A stretch of 60,379 bases of DNA, taken from the NCBI GenBank assembly GCA_964583765.1, contig CAZOWW010000015.1:1-60379 (forward strand), in the 5' to 3' direction. The notes beneath the pieces were generated by a model that worked only from the letters and a program-made list of their open reading frames with translations, had not been told where the DNA came from and searched no databases. Below, in pieces: positions 35,105-43,062 of the stretch. A program made the translations under genes and the position numbers. The stretch comes from CAZOWW01 sp964583765 (lineage in GTDB: Bacteria > Actinomycetota > Actinomycetes > Actinomycetales > Kineosporiaceae). The number at the start of each line of letters is the position of its first letter. Position 1 is the first letter of the stretch.

Positions 35105-36150
35105 CACCTCATCACCTGCCCCTGAGCCGCCGGACCGCGGGCAAGCAGTGCGTGGCAGCGGGTGAGGCGGCGACGCCACCAGTCCGCGCGTTCCGGTGGC
35201 GCGGCGGAGGCGACCAGCAGCGCCGGATCGGCCTGCACCGATCTCACCGGCAGCATGCCTGCCACCGGCCGCAGCGGCTCGGCCACCACGTCCGCGCCGA
35301 GCAGGGCCGCCGTGCCCAACCCGCACGCGTAGGGAAGCTCGGGCAGCGCCGCGGCGAGTGCGACCCCGGCCGCGATGCCGATCGAGGTGTCCAGCGCCGA
35401 CGACACGACCACGGGGACACCGTGCTCCAGGCCGAGCGCCTGTGCGACCGCCAGCGCCGCGCGGACACCACCCAGAGGCGCGACCTTCACCACGATCACG
35501 TCCGCCGCACCTGCCGTGGCCACCCGCAGCGGATCCTCCGCCTTGCGCACACTCTCGTCGGCAGCCACCAGCACCGCCACGCCGGCCCGCGCGAGGGCCA
35601 GTCGCAGGACACACAGCTCCTCGACCGTGGGGCATGGCTGCTCGGCGTACTCCAGCCGGTAGGGGGCGAGCGCGGTCAGGGCCGCGGTGGCGGTGTCGAC
35701 GTCCCAGCCGCCGTTCGCGTCCACCCTGATCCGCCCGTCCGGACCGAGCGCCTCGCGCACCGCGGCCACCCGGTCCAAGTCGTCACGCAGGCACTGCCCG
35801 GTCTCGGCGACCTTCACCTTGGCCGTGCGGCATCCCTCGAACCGGGCGAGCACCGCAGGCACCTGCGCAGCGTCCACGGCGGGCACGGTGGCATTGACCG
35901 GTACCTGGTCGCGTAGGGCGCGGGGCCGGTCGTCGTCCCAGGCCGCTTCGAGCGCCGACGCCAGCCACCGGGACGCCTCGACGTCGCCGTACTCGAGGAA
36001 CGGGGAGAACTCGCCCCAGCCGGCAGGCCCCTCGATCAGCACCGCCTCGCGCTCCACGACCCCCCGGAAGCGGACGGCCAGCGGCAGGCGCACGACCTGC
36101 ACGCGTTCCAGCAGTTCGGCCAGGCTCGGCAGTGGCATCGGCACGCCCAT
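35104..36150 (-). CDS. menC: o-Succinylbenzoate synthase
   Basis: MenC is an enolase-superfamily dehydratase that makes 2-succinylbenzoate. The 348-residue product has the catalytic lysine region TAKVKVAETGQCLRDDLDRV and the metal ligands in RIRVDANGGWDV, RLEYAEQPCPTVEEL and VLVAADESVRKAED. The second catalytic lysine is in DVIVVKVAPLGGVRAAL, followed by VSSALDTSIGIAAG, all in order. It starts ATG 36150 (36138 is an alternative) and is translationally coupled to menD. Its start is only 11 bp from the divergent menB start as annotated, which makes the exact starts of both uncertain. Confidence 0.9.
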   Translation of the reverse strand: MGVPMPLPSLAELLERVQVVRLPLAVRFRGVVEREAVLIEGPAGWGEFSPFLEYGDVEASRWLASALEAAWDDDRPRALRDQVPVNATVPAVDAAQVPAVLARFEGCRTAKVKVAETGQCLRDDLDRVAAVREALGPDGRIRVDANGGWDVDTATAALTALAPYRLEYAEQPCPTVEELCVLRLALARAGVAVLVAADESVRKAEDPLRVATAGAADVIVVKVAPLGGVRAALAVAQALGLEHGVPVVVSSALDTSIGIAAGVALAAALPELPYACGLGTAALLGADVVAEPLRPVAGMLPVRSVQADPALLVASAAPPERADWWRRRLTRCHALLARGPAAQGQVMR

Positions 36151-36161
36151 ATCCTCGCGGG

Positions 36162-37319
36162 GTGACGGCAGAGCAGGAACGCGAGCCCCGGACGGTCGCG
36201 CCCCAGGCGCCCGAGAACGCTGGAACACCCCAGACCGCTGGAGCGTCCGAGGCCCTTGCGCCATCCGGGACCTCCGTGACGCGTGAGGCCCTTGCGACTC
36301 CTCAGACCCTGGTGACACCCGGGACTTCCGCGCTCGAGCCGGCGGTGAGCGACCTCGCGAGGCCCGGGGCTCGGGTCTCCGCGCTGTTCGACCCGTCGGT
36401 CTGGGAGCAGGTACCCGGCTTCGATTTCACGGACATCACGTACCACCGCAGCACCCGGACCGATCGGGCCCGCGGCACGGTACGCATCGCATTCGACCGT
36501 CCGGAGGTACGCAACGCCTTCCGCCCGCACACCGTCGACGAGCTCTACACCGCCCTCGACCACGCCCGGATGACCCCGGACGTCGGCTGCGTGCTGCTCA
36601 CGGGCAACGGACCGAGCCCGAGGGACGGCGGCTGGGCCTTCTGCTCGGGCGGCGACCAGCGCATTCGCGGCCGTTCGGGCTACCAGTACACGGAGGTGGA
36701 CGTGGAGACCGGGCGACCGGGCGAGACCGCGGACACCGTGGACCAGGCCCGCGTGAAAGCCGCGGGTGGCCGGTTGCACATCCTCGAGGTGCAGCGGCTG
36801 ATCCGCACCATGCCGAAGATCGTCGTCGCGGTCGTGCCCGGGTGGGCGGCCGGCGGCGGCCACAGCCTGCACGTGATCTGCGACCTCACCATCGCCAGCC
36901 GCGAACAGGCGCGCTTCAAGCAGACCGATGCGGACGTCGCGAGCTTCGACGCGGGATTCGGCTCGGCCTACCTGGCCCGAATGGTCGGGCAGAAGTTCGC
37001 CCGGGAGATCTTCTTCCTCGGCCGGACCTATGACGCCGAGACCATGCAGCGCATGGGCGCGGTGAACCTGGTCGCCGACCACGCCGAGCTCGAGTCCGTG
37101 GCCCTGGAGGTCGCAGCGGAGATCAACGGCAAGAGCCCCACCGCCCAACGAATGCTCAAGTTCGCCTTCAACCTCGTGGACGACGGGCTGGTCGGCCAGC
37201 AGGTGTTCGCCGGGGAGGCCACGCGGCTCGCCTACATGACCGACGAAGCCGCGGAGGGCCGCACCTCGTTCCTGGAGAAGCGCACCCCCGACTGGTCGCC
37301 CTACCCCTGGTACTACTGA
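36162..37319 (+). CDS. menB: 1,4-Dihydroxy-2-naphthoyl-CoA synthase
   Basis: MenB is a crotonase-fold enzyme that closes the naphthoquinone ring from o-succinylbenzoyl-CoA. The sequence from FDFTDITYHRSTRTDRARGT on is a full-length MenB: RPEVRNAFRPHTVDELYTAL, GDQRIRGRSGYQY, VPGWAAGGGHSLHVICDL, FKQTDADVASFDAGFGSAYL and the C-terminal WSPYPWYY. The first ~60 residues from the GTG at 36162 are a Thr/Pro/Ala-rich extension. A GTG at 36345 gives a 324-residue protein, close to the normal length, and would leave room for divergent promoters. The last 17 bases including the stop form attL of the prophage that follows. Confidence 0.92.
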   Translation: MTAEQEREPRTVAPQAPENAGTPQTAGASEALAPSGTSVTREALATPQTLVTPGTSALEPAVSDLARPGARVSALFDPSVWEQVPGFDFTDITYHRSTRTDRARGTVRIAFDRPEVRNAFRPHTVDELYTALDHARMTPDVGCVLLTGNGPSPRDGGWAFCSGGDQRIRGRSGYQYTEVDVETGRPGETADTVDQARVKAAGGRLHILEVQRLIRTMPKIVVAVVPGWAAGGGHSLHVICDLTIASREQARFKQTDADVASFDAGFGSAYLARMVGQKFAREIFFLGRTYDAETMQRMGAVNLVADHAELESVALEVAAEINGKSPTAQRMLKFAFNLVDDGLVGQQVFAGEATRLAYMTDEAAEGRTSFLEKRTPDWSPYPWYY

Positions 37320-37320
37320 G
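37304..37320. repeat. attL: 17-bp core at the 3' end of menB
   Basis: CCCCTGGTACTACTGAG occurs here, covering the last codons and stop of menB, and again at 54087-54103 just after the integrase gene. The flanking bases differ. The repeat restores the host reading frame on the left, so integration leaves menB intact. Confidence 0.9.
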
Positions 37321-37418
37321 GGCGCATATCCCGGCCTGCAAGAACGCCTGAACCATGGACTGACCTGCGCAGATAGGTTTTCAGCTTCCATCGCAATCAC
37401 TCAGCAACTTGCGCCCTC

Positions 37419-37440
37419 ATGTGCCCCGGATGTGCCCCGG
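37419..37440. repeat. Two tandem 11-bp repeats beside attL (candidate integrase arm sites)
   Basis: ATGTGCCCCGG is repeated twice without spacer, 99 bp inside attL. Similar sequences (AGTGCCCCG and CTGTGCCCGG) lie in the last codons of the integrase gene, about 40 bp inside attR. Tyrosine integrases bind such arm sites on both sides of the phage core. Confidence 0.55.
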
Positions 37441-37444
37441 CCGT

Positions 37445-37471
37445 AAGGGTGTCCGTCTGTCGGACGCCCTT
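37445..37471. terminator. Hairpin downstream of the phage XRE gene
   Basis: An 11-bp stem (AAGGGTGTCCG, with its complement CGGACGCCCTT allowing one G-U pair) encloses a 5-base loop. It lies in the gap between the menB stop and the XRE gene that reads toward it, where it can terminate that transcript and shield menB. Confidence 0.6.
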
Positions 37472-37511
37472 CGAGACGAGCGCCCGTAGCGGAGCGGGCA
37501 AGGGGGCGCCT

Positions 37512-37754
37512 CTACAGCCCGAGGGCCTTCAGGTCCTCGCGCTCGGCGCCGTCCGCGAGCTTGGCGAGGGTGATCCCGAACGCACGGCACAGGATGGGCA
37601 GGTCATCGGCTGAGACCCGGCGGCGACCGGCTTCGAGGTCGGCGACTGTGGACACGCTCATGCCGATGAGCTCGGCGAGCTGAGCCTGTGTCCAGCGGCG
37701 GCGCGCCCGCTCGGCCCGAACTGCTGCTGCGATGACGTCACTGAGCCTGGCCAC
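37512..37754 (-). CDS. Phage-borne XRE-family regulator near attL
   Basis: The 80-residue product is essentially one Cro/CI-type helix-turn-helix domain: VIAAAVRAERARRRWTQAQL, AELIGMSVSTVADLEAGRRR, VSADDLPILCRAFGITLAKL. I chose the GTG at 37754 because the frame further upstream begins only with a TTG and would place the promoter and repeats inside the gene. It is separated from the tail genes by more than 300 bp and a hairpin, so it has its own promoter. That position, beside the att site and outside the late operon, is typical of genes expressed from the quiescent prophage. Confidence 0.7.
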   Translation of the reverse strand: MARLSDVIAAAVRAERARRRWTQAQLAELIGMSVSTVADLEAGRRRVSADDLPILCRAFGITLAKLADGAEREDLKALGL

Positions 37755-37798
37755 AGGCAGAGGATCGGCAGATAACTCTACGAAATCCAGCCTGGCGT

Positions 37799-37832
37799 CA
37801 TGGTGAGAACGGATTATCCATGCTGAGAACGG
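37799..37832. promoter_or_regulatory. Direct repeats upstream of the phage XRE gene
   Basis: CATGsTGAGAACGG (s = G or C) occurs at 37799-37812 and 37819-37832, 20 bp apart, about two helical turns. The minus-strand hexamer GATAAT lies between them. This is the arrangement expected for an operator overlapping a promoter, probably bound by the XRE protein itself. Confidence 0.5.
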
Positions 37833-37980
37833 GAAATAGTACAATGCCGGCGTGATTTCCGGTACAGTCTTGTGTCAGCCGGGGGACGCGGTTGAGTTCC
37901 TCTCCCGTGTCCCCCGGCGACCAGGACGCCCGGTGCGACCTGCGACAGGGAGGCTGCCGCAGAGACGCCAGCCGGGGCCG

Positions 37981-38023
37981 CTGCGGCTCCCTTGAGGGCC
38001 TCCCCTTCGCACGGGAGCCGCAG
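37981..38023. terminator. Hairpin at the end of the phage late operon
   Basis: Perfect 11-bp arms (CTGCGGCTCCC at 37981-37991 and GGGAGCCGCAG at 38013-38023) flank 21 bases. It lies 60 bp past the stop of the last tail gene on that strand. Confidence 0.55.
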
Positions 38024-38083
38024 TGTGCCCGCCCCAGGTCAGCCAGCCGACCTCTCCGAGGGTCACGTCGTCGTCGGCCACGG

Positions 38084-38530
38084 TCAGTCCACGAAGTACT
38101 TGCAGTCGAAGGTGATGCGATCCGTGGCGAGAGGGGCGAGCGGCGACGCGTTGGTCAGGGCAGTCACCGTGGATCCGCCGGAGAGCAGAAGGACCTTGTT
38201 CGAGCCCGTCCCCGTGGGCATCACGAGCAGGGAGTACCGGGCCGATGTGCCCGGGTGCCTGAACAGCCCGACCCCGATCACGTCCTCGAGCCCATAGTTC
38301 GAGGTGACGGAGGACGGCAGGCTGAAGTTGTAGGTTCCGGACCCTGCGGTGAAGCTCGCGTTGCAGGTGAACGCCGCGTGGACGTGGACCCACTTCCCGA
38401 GCTGGTAGTAGTAGCCGGTCCCCGTGTAGTTGGTCGGGTTCGTGGTGCTGCCCGTCCAGGTCGGGGTGTACGTGGTGACAGCGCCGGTCGGGATGTCGAT
38501 TGCGCGGACCTTCGCTCCTGCCGAGACCAT
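38084..38530 (-). CDS. Phage structural protein, probable tail fibre or receptor-binding
   Basis: The 148-residue product begins MVSAGAKVRAIDIPTGAVTT and continues TYTPTWTGSTTNPTNYTGTG, then YYYQLGKWVHVHAAFTCNAS and GTYNFSLPSSVTSNY. This layout (a short alpha start, then aromatic beta strands with YTPTWT and GTYNFSLP) is typical of small proteins encoded after the tail-tip genes of actinophages. They are thought to be fibre or receptor-binding subunits. The ATG has a strong GAAGGAGGA ribosome binding site. It is the last gene of the late operon, in the place where an endolysin might otherwise be expected. Confidence 0.65.
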   Translation of the reverse strand: MVSAGAKVRAIDIPTGAVTTYTPTWTGSTTNPTNYTGTGYYYQLGKWVHVHAAFTCNASFTAGSGTYNFSLPSSVTSNYGLEDVIGVGLFRHPGTSARYSLLVMPTGTGSNKVLLLSGGSTVTALTNASPLAPLATDRITFDCKYFVD

Positions 38531-38541
38531 GCTGTCCTCCT

Positions 38542-40689
38542 TCAGAGGGCGTAGTAGCCGGGGGCGGCAACGTCGATCGCGTCGCCTGCCGTGTGGGCCT
38601 TGACGACGCCGTTGCCGCTCCGGGTGACGGTGAGCGTGTAGTTCGGGGCGGAGCCGGAAACGGCGGTGACGGTCACGACCTCTCCGCCGCACAGCACGGT
38701 GTAGTTGCCGTCCGCGTGGGTCCAGGTGACCCCTGCCGGGGCGGTGATGGCAACGGAGGTGGCCGTGCTGGTGATGTTCGACGTCAGCGCGGTGCCCTCA
38801 CCGGAGTACCGGACGTCGTCCGGGTCGGCCCCGGCGTCGTTGTACAGCGGCACACGGCGCGGGCTGTACGGGGTGCACGCGAGGGTGATGGCGTACCGGG
38901 TCGGGGTGACCTGCTCCGTGTACCCCTGCACCAGCTGGTCGACGTTGAACGGCGGGAGCCAGGCGGGCAGGTTCGTCACGACCACTCGGTCGCCGATGTC
39001 CACGCCGAGCGCTGCGGCTGTGAGCGTGGCGGAGGCCCGGAACACCGGGTGCGCGAGCTCGATGCCGATCACGGGCCATCGGGCCTCGTCCACGGTGCCC
39101 TCGTGCACGCGCCACGACGCCTGGTTGGCCAGGTACGCGTCGGAGTAGACGGAGATGCTCAGGGCCTCGTCGTAGATCCCCACTCCGGCCGGTGGCGCGG
39201 CGGTGGACATCGTCCCGGTGGTCCGCTCGTAGATGTAGGAGCCGCCGCCGATCCGCGTGAGCGTGAGCCTGTTGCGCGTGAGCTGGTCGTCCTCGTTGGG
39301 CTCGAACGGTAGGAGCAGGTTGTCCGTGTAGGTGATGGTCAGCTTCGGTGCCTGGCCACACGAGGAGTCCCGCGTGCGGTAGGCGATGCCTGCGGCGTCC
39401 CTCGGCTCGTAGAACCATCCCTGATCGGCGGCCTCGGCCTCTCGGATCAGGTCGATGGGGTTCATGGGCAGCTGGTACCCCAGCGACGTCGACTGGGCGG
39501 CCACTCCTGTGGAGGTGAGGGCGATGCCCTCCTCGGCCGCCACGCGGGTGACCCTGTCGAGGGCGGAGTCGGTGTGGTTGGCGTCGAGGATGTCCGCGTG
39601 GTCCCAGATCGAGGTGTAGGGCGACTGGACGACCATCTGACCGATGACGGTCCCGGTGAGGGCGCTGTCGGGTGCGATGGCGATCCACCCGGGGTTGCCC
39701 GGCGTGGACGTGGCGATGGTCCCTCCGCCACCGGTGCCGACCGTGCTGCCGGGCTCCAGGACCGAGATGCTCCAGTCGGTGCCCGAGCCGTTCGTCAGGC
39801 CGTACAGCCGCACGCGGAGCGCACTGCCGTCCACGGCCAAACCCACCTGGGTACCGGTCAGGATCGCTGTGCCGTCGTCGGAGGTGACGTTGAGCTGGAG
39901 CGCTCCGCCGGTGCAGTAGAGCAGGTCCCACTTGGTGCAGGTCGTCGAGCTCGTGCGTACCTGGAACAGCCGGGTCTTGTCCGCGATGGAGCCGGCGGCC
40001 GGGAACTTGATGAGGGCCGTCACCTGCCACGAGGTGCCCGCCGCATAGGCGGGGACGACGCCTCCGGCGTTGAAGTCCGCAGAGGCCACGGGCAGCGCTC
40101 GGGAGCAGTAGAACGAACTGTCCGAGGCCAGGGTCGGGTGCCCGTTGATGTTCATCGAGGGGCCGCCCGGGAGTCCGCTCGCGAACGACGTCGAGCCCGC
40201 CTCGTCCTCCATCGGCCAGTACGCGACCACGCCGGCCATCGGAGCGACCGGGCTCGTGACACCGCGGGTGTACGCCGACTTCTCCGAGGACAGCCCCTGC
40301 ATGAGCCGGCGAGTGATGCCGGATGCGGTGATGGGGGCGTAGGAGGTGCCCTTCGTCGTCCACCGCTGGGGCCACTCGGACACCTCACCGACGAACCGGG
40401 TGTAGGTGGTCCCGCCGACGGTGACCTTCGCCCTGATCGGAGTGTTCCGGCCGACGAGCCCGTACAACACGGACGAGGGGTTCCGGGGCGAGTACTTGCC
40501 GCCCGTGTTGTCCAGGGTGCAGGTGAACTCCGACGGGTCCGCGGTCTTCGACGTGGCCGACCGGCCGCGGGTGATGGTCCACCCGTCGTCGGACAGGTCC
40601 GCGGTGATGTCGTGCCAGCTGCCCGAGTAGTACAGCTCCAGGGTCAGGGGCGTGTCCGAGTCCGCCCAGGTGTCATGGACGCGGGTCAT
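38542..40689 (-). CDS. Minor tail protein with a LamG-like domain
   Basis: The 715-residue product follows the tape measure and overlaps it by four bases, as distal-tail and tail-tip proteins do. The first ~130 residues (DDGWTITRGRSATSKTADPS, FTCTLDNTGGKYSPRNPSS) resemble the distal-tail/baseplate hub beta domain. Residues ~155-330 form a concanavalin-like jelly roll (VVAYWPMEDEAGSTSFASG, then WDLLYCTGGALQLNV). The remainder resembles tail-hub domains (LVQGYTEQVTPTRYAITLAC). The LamG-like insert may bind surface glycans. It is intact and Ser/Thr/Gly-rich. Confidence 0.8.
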   Translation of the reverse strand: MTRVHDTWADSDTPLTLELYYSGSWHDITADLSDDGWTITRGRSATSKTADPSEFTCTLDNTGGKYSPRNPSSVLYGLVGRNTPIRAKVTVGGTTYTRFVGEVSEWPQRWTTKGTSYAPITASGITRRLMQGLSSEKSAYTRGVTSPVAPMAGVVAYWPMEDEAGSTSFASGLPGGPSMNINGHPTLASDSSFYCSRALPVASADFNAGGVVPAYAAGTSWQVTALIKFPAAGSIADKTRLFQVRTSSTTCTKWDLLYCTGGALQLNVTSDDGTAILTGTQVGLAVDGSALRVRLYGLTNGSGTDWSISVLEPGSTVGTGGGGTIATSTPGNPGWIAIAPDSALTGTVIGQMVVQSPYTSIWDHADILDANHTDSALDRVTRVAAEEGIALTSTGVAAQSTSLGYQLPMNPIDLIREAEAADQGWFYEPRDAAGIAYRTRDSSCGQAPKLTITYTDNLLLPFEPNEDDQLTRNRLTLTRIGGGSYIYERTTGTMSTAAPPAGVGIYDEALSISVYSDAYLANQASWRVHEGTVDEARWPVIGIELAHPVFRASATLTAAALGVDIGDRVVVTNLPAWLPPFNVDQLVQGYTEQVTPTRYAITLACTPYSPRRVPLYNDAGADPDDVRYSGEGTALTSNITSTATSVAITAPAGVTWTHADGNYTVLCGGEVVTVTAVSGSAPNYTLTVTRSGNGVVKAHTAGDAIDVAAPGYYAL

Positions 40690-42662
40690 GCCGTGATCCC
40701 GATGACGCTGGCCTTGCCGCCCTTGACGCGGATCCGGTCCCGGAGCAGGCCGAGCAGGGCGTCATCACCGCGGTTGCCGTTCGACTCCAGGGAGACGGTC
40801 AGCCCGCCGTCGAGGAGCCGGATCAGCTCTCGCGCCCACCCGGGGGCCGAGGAGGTGTCGATGGAGACGGTCCCGTCGACGCTGGCGCTGGACGCCAGGG
40901 AGTCCGTGAACCCGCCCAGGGATGCCCGGACGGCGCCGTAGCGACTCTCCAGCCCGGTCAGGAACGAGTTGATGACCAGTTTCCCGTTCTTGGTCAGCAG
41001 CCGGGCGTCCTTGGATGCCGGGCCCTTCCAGGAGGTCAGCGAGTCGGTGAGGCTACCGAGCTTGTCCTTGACCGCCCCGAACATCGACCCGATGCCGTGG
41101 ATGAACCCGCTGATCAGGCGCTTGCCTGCGTCGATGAGCAGGCCGCCGATGTTCGCGAACACTGCCTTGATCTTCCCTGGCAGTTGGCGGGCGGTAGAGA
41201 CGATGTCGCCCCAGTGCTGGACGATCCAGCGCACGGCCAGCCCGACCGGACCGGTGAGGATCGCGAGCAGCAGCGGCCAGTTGTTCCGGACCCAGTTCCA
41301 CGCGCCACGTGCTGCGCCCAGGACGGCATGGAACGCCCCGGTGACCGCGGCGACCGCGATCCGGATCGGAGCCGTGAGGACCGCCTGGAGCAGGGGCCAT
41401 GAGGAGCGGATCCAGGACCAGGCGGCCTTGATCGCACCCCACACGGCGTTGAACGCCCCGGTGACGATGTTCCGGAATGTCTGCGAATGCTTCCACGCGA
41501 TGACGATCCCGGCGACCAGGGCGGCCACGGCGAGGACGACCAGGCCGATCGGGTTCGCGGACAGGGCAGCGTTCAGCAGCCACTGCACGCCCGTCCAGGC
41601 CACCGTGGCGACCCGGGCTACCGCCTGCATCGCGGTCCACGCCTTCATCGCCGCAGACACGGCCAGGACGGTGCCAGCGAGGCCAGCAACCACCCCGACG
41701 GCAATCTCGACCGCGCCGGTGTTCTGCGACATCCACCCGGTGACCTTCAGGCCCACCGACAGGAGCGCCCCGTAGGCCGGCAGGAGCGCCTGCCCGAGCT
41801 TGGCGGTGAGGTCCTGGATCTGCGCGGACTGCGCCTGGGCCTTGTTCTTCGCGGAGTTCGCTGTGCGGGCGAAGTCGCCTTGGGCGTCCTTCGTCTGGTC
41901 GAGGATGACCCGCTGTGCGGCCAGGACCTTCTGCTGGGCAGTCAGCGGCGGGATGGTGCCCTCGGTGGCCTTCTTCAGCGCGTTGTGCGAGGAGTTCAGC
42001 GCCACCTCGGCGCGCTGCGCTTCGGCCGAGTTCTTCCCGTGCTCCTTGACGGCCTTGGTGTACGCGGCCTGCGCGAGGGACGCACGCTGGTCGGCGATCC
42101 GGATGGCATCCATGTTCTTGGTCGGCTTCAGCAACCCGAGCGCCATGGCCTTGGCCTTGAGGGTCGAGTCGTCCAGCAGCACCCCGTACCGGCGCATCGG
42201 TTCGGCCTCGCCGCGCATGGCGGCGCCGATCGCCTCCACTGCCTCCTGCGCGGTCCCGCCCTTGAACGAGGCGAGGTCGCCAGCGAGCTGCGTCATCTGG
42301 TTGGAGAACCCGGACAGCTTGTCTCCAGTAAGCCCGGCCGACTTCCCGAACGTGCCGAACGTCATCGCCGCGTCCAGAGCGGCCTGCTTCGACAGGCCGA
42401 TGCCCTTGGCGGTGGTGTCGGTGTACTTGAGCACGGCGGCGGACGCCTTGCCGAAAATGACCTGCGTGGCGCCGATCGAGTCGTTCATCTCGGCGGCGGC
42501 GTCCACAGCCTTCTTCGCCCCGACCGCCAGGGCACCGAGACCGACCGCCGCGACCATCTTGGCCTTGCGGCCCATGTCGGCCGCGGCCGAGCTCGTGGCG
42601 ACCAGTTCGGCCTTGGCCCTCGCCGCGTTCGCGAGGATCGCGATCCTGATCGTCGCGCCCAC
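40686..42662 (-). CDS. Tape measure protein
   Basis: The 658-residue product is the longest single-function phage gene, directly after the tail chaperones. It has the classic TMP composition: an Ala/Lys-rich helical start (KKAVDAAAEMNDSIGATQVI), TFGTFGKSAGLTGDKLSGFS and DLASFKGGTAQEAVEAIGAA. A central hydrophobic block follows (VEIAVGVVAGLAGTVLAVSA, LNAALSANPIGLVVLAVAAL), then repeated Trp-rich segments (WSWIRSSWPLLQAVL, WNWVRNNWPLLLAIL). At about 0.15 nm per residue the tail would be near 100 nm. The start is a GTG at 42662 following the frameshifted chaperone stop. Confidence 0.9.
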   Translation of the reverse strand: MGATIRIAILANAARAKAELVATSSAAADMGRKAKMVAAVGLGALAVGAKKAVDAAAEMNDSIGATQVIFGKASAAVLKYTDTTAKGIGLSKQAALDAAMTFGTFGKSAGLTGDKLSGFSNQMTQLAGDLASFKGGTAQEAVEAIGAAMRGEAEPMRRYGVLLDDSTLKAKAMALGLLKPTKNMDAIRIADQRASLAQAAYTKAVKEHGKNSAEAQRAEVALNSSHNALKKATEGTIPPLTAQQKVLAAQRVILDQTKDAQGDFARTANSAKNKAQAQSAQIQDLTAKLGQALLPAYGALLSVGLKVTGWMSQNTGAVEIAVGVVAGLAGTVLAVSAAMKAWTAMQAVARVATVAWTGVQWLLNAALSANPIGLVVLAVAALVAGIVIAWKHSQTFRNIVTGAFNAVWGAIKAAWSWIRSSWPLLQAVLTAPIRIAVAAVTGAFHAVLGAARGAWNWVRNNWPLLLAILTGPVGLAVRWIVQHWGDIVSTARQLPGKIKAVFANIGGLLIDAGKRLISGFIHGIGSMFGAVKDKLGSLTDSLTSWKGPASKDARLLTKNGKLVINSFLTGLESRYGAVRASLGGFTDSLASSASVDGTVSIDTSSAPGWARELIRLLDGGLTVSLESNGNRGDDALLGLLRDRIRVKGGKASVIGITA

Positions 42663-42667
42663 GGGGG

Positions 42668-43062
42668 TTACCTCCTGTTCACGATCGTGATGATTGCGTC
42701 GCGCTGCCCGTGCGTCAGGTTCATGTACTCGTCGGGGGTGTACGACAGTCCGGACGCCATGACGAACCTTGCGAACTCCTCGTCACGCCGGGACTGCCGG
42801 ATCAGTCTTTTCCCTGCTCGTCCTCGTCGTCTTCGGAGAACCGACCCTGGATGTCCCCCAGGGGCATGTTCATGGACGTCCTGTAGGCGTCCTTGTCTTC
42901 CGCCCCGGCGCGCTTCTCCAGGATGAATACGAGAGCGCGGGTCGTCATCGTCGGCGACAGCGACGTGAAATCCTCCCGGAACTTCTGTTCGATCGCGATC
43001 TCATCGAACCCGGTCAGCGACTTGACGACTTCCTCGACGCTCGGAAGTTCCTCGGTGCTCAT
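42668..43062 (-). CDS. Frameshifted tail assembly chaperone (gpGT-like), -1 programmed
   Basis: Translation of the upstream chaperone frame followed by a -1 shift at GGGAAAA (minus strand, 42808-42814) reads on as RLIRQSRRDEEFARFVMASG and LSYTPDEYMNLTHGQRDAI, ending NRR and TAA at 42668-42670, just before the tape measure start. The fusion would be 131 residues. Long-tailed phages make such a G-GT pair to chaperone the tape measure during tail assembly. The extension has no start of its own and otherwise this 140-bp gap would be unexplained. Confidence 0.8.
42802..43062 (-). CDS. Tail assembly chaperone (gpG-like)
   Basis: The 86-residue acidic product (MSTEELPSVEEVVKSLTGFD, then TTRALVFILEKRAGAEDKDA) sits between the tail tube group and the tape measure, the conserved position of tail assembly chaperones. 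It ends GKD-stop two codons after the slippery heptamer in CAG-GGA-AAA, so ribosomes that do not shift make this short form. It overlaps the preceding gene by four bases. Confidence 0.8.
   Translation of the reverse strand: MSTEELPSVEEVVKSLTGFDEIAIEQKFREDFTSLSPTMTTRALVFILEKRAGAEDKDAYRTSMNMPLGDIQGRFSEDDEDEQGKD
42808..42814 (-). other. Slippery heptamer for -1 ribosomal frameshifting
   Basis: GGGAAAA is in the canonical X-XXY-YYZ phase relative to the chaperone frame (codons CAG-GGA-AAA). The zero-frame stop TGA follows one codon later. It is the standard site for making the G-GT chaperone pair. Confidence 0.8.

Larger units (their letters stand above)
37755..38083. other. Interval between the late operon and the XRE gene
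   Basis: No gene was recognised. It holds the direct repeats and probable promoter of the XRE gene at its left and the terminator-like hairpin of the tail operon at its right. On the minus strand GATAAT at 37813-37818 between the repeats is a good -10 candidate, with TTGTAC 20 bases upstream as a weak -35. Confidence 0.5.

Noticed and set aside
37482..37530. tRNA-like beginning GCGCCCGTAGCGGAGCGGGC near attL
   Set aside because: No acceptor, anticodon or T-arm with pairing follows; it overlaps the 3' end of the XRE gene. The attachment site is the menB end, not a tRNA.
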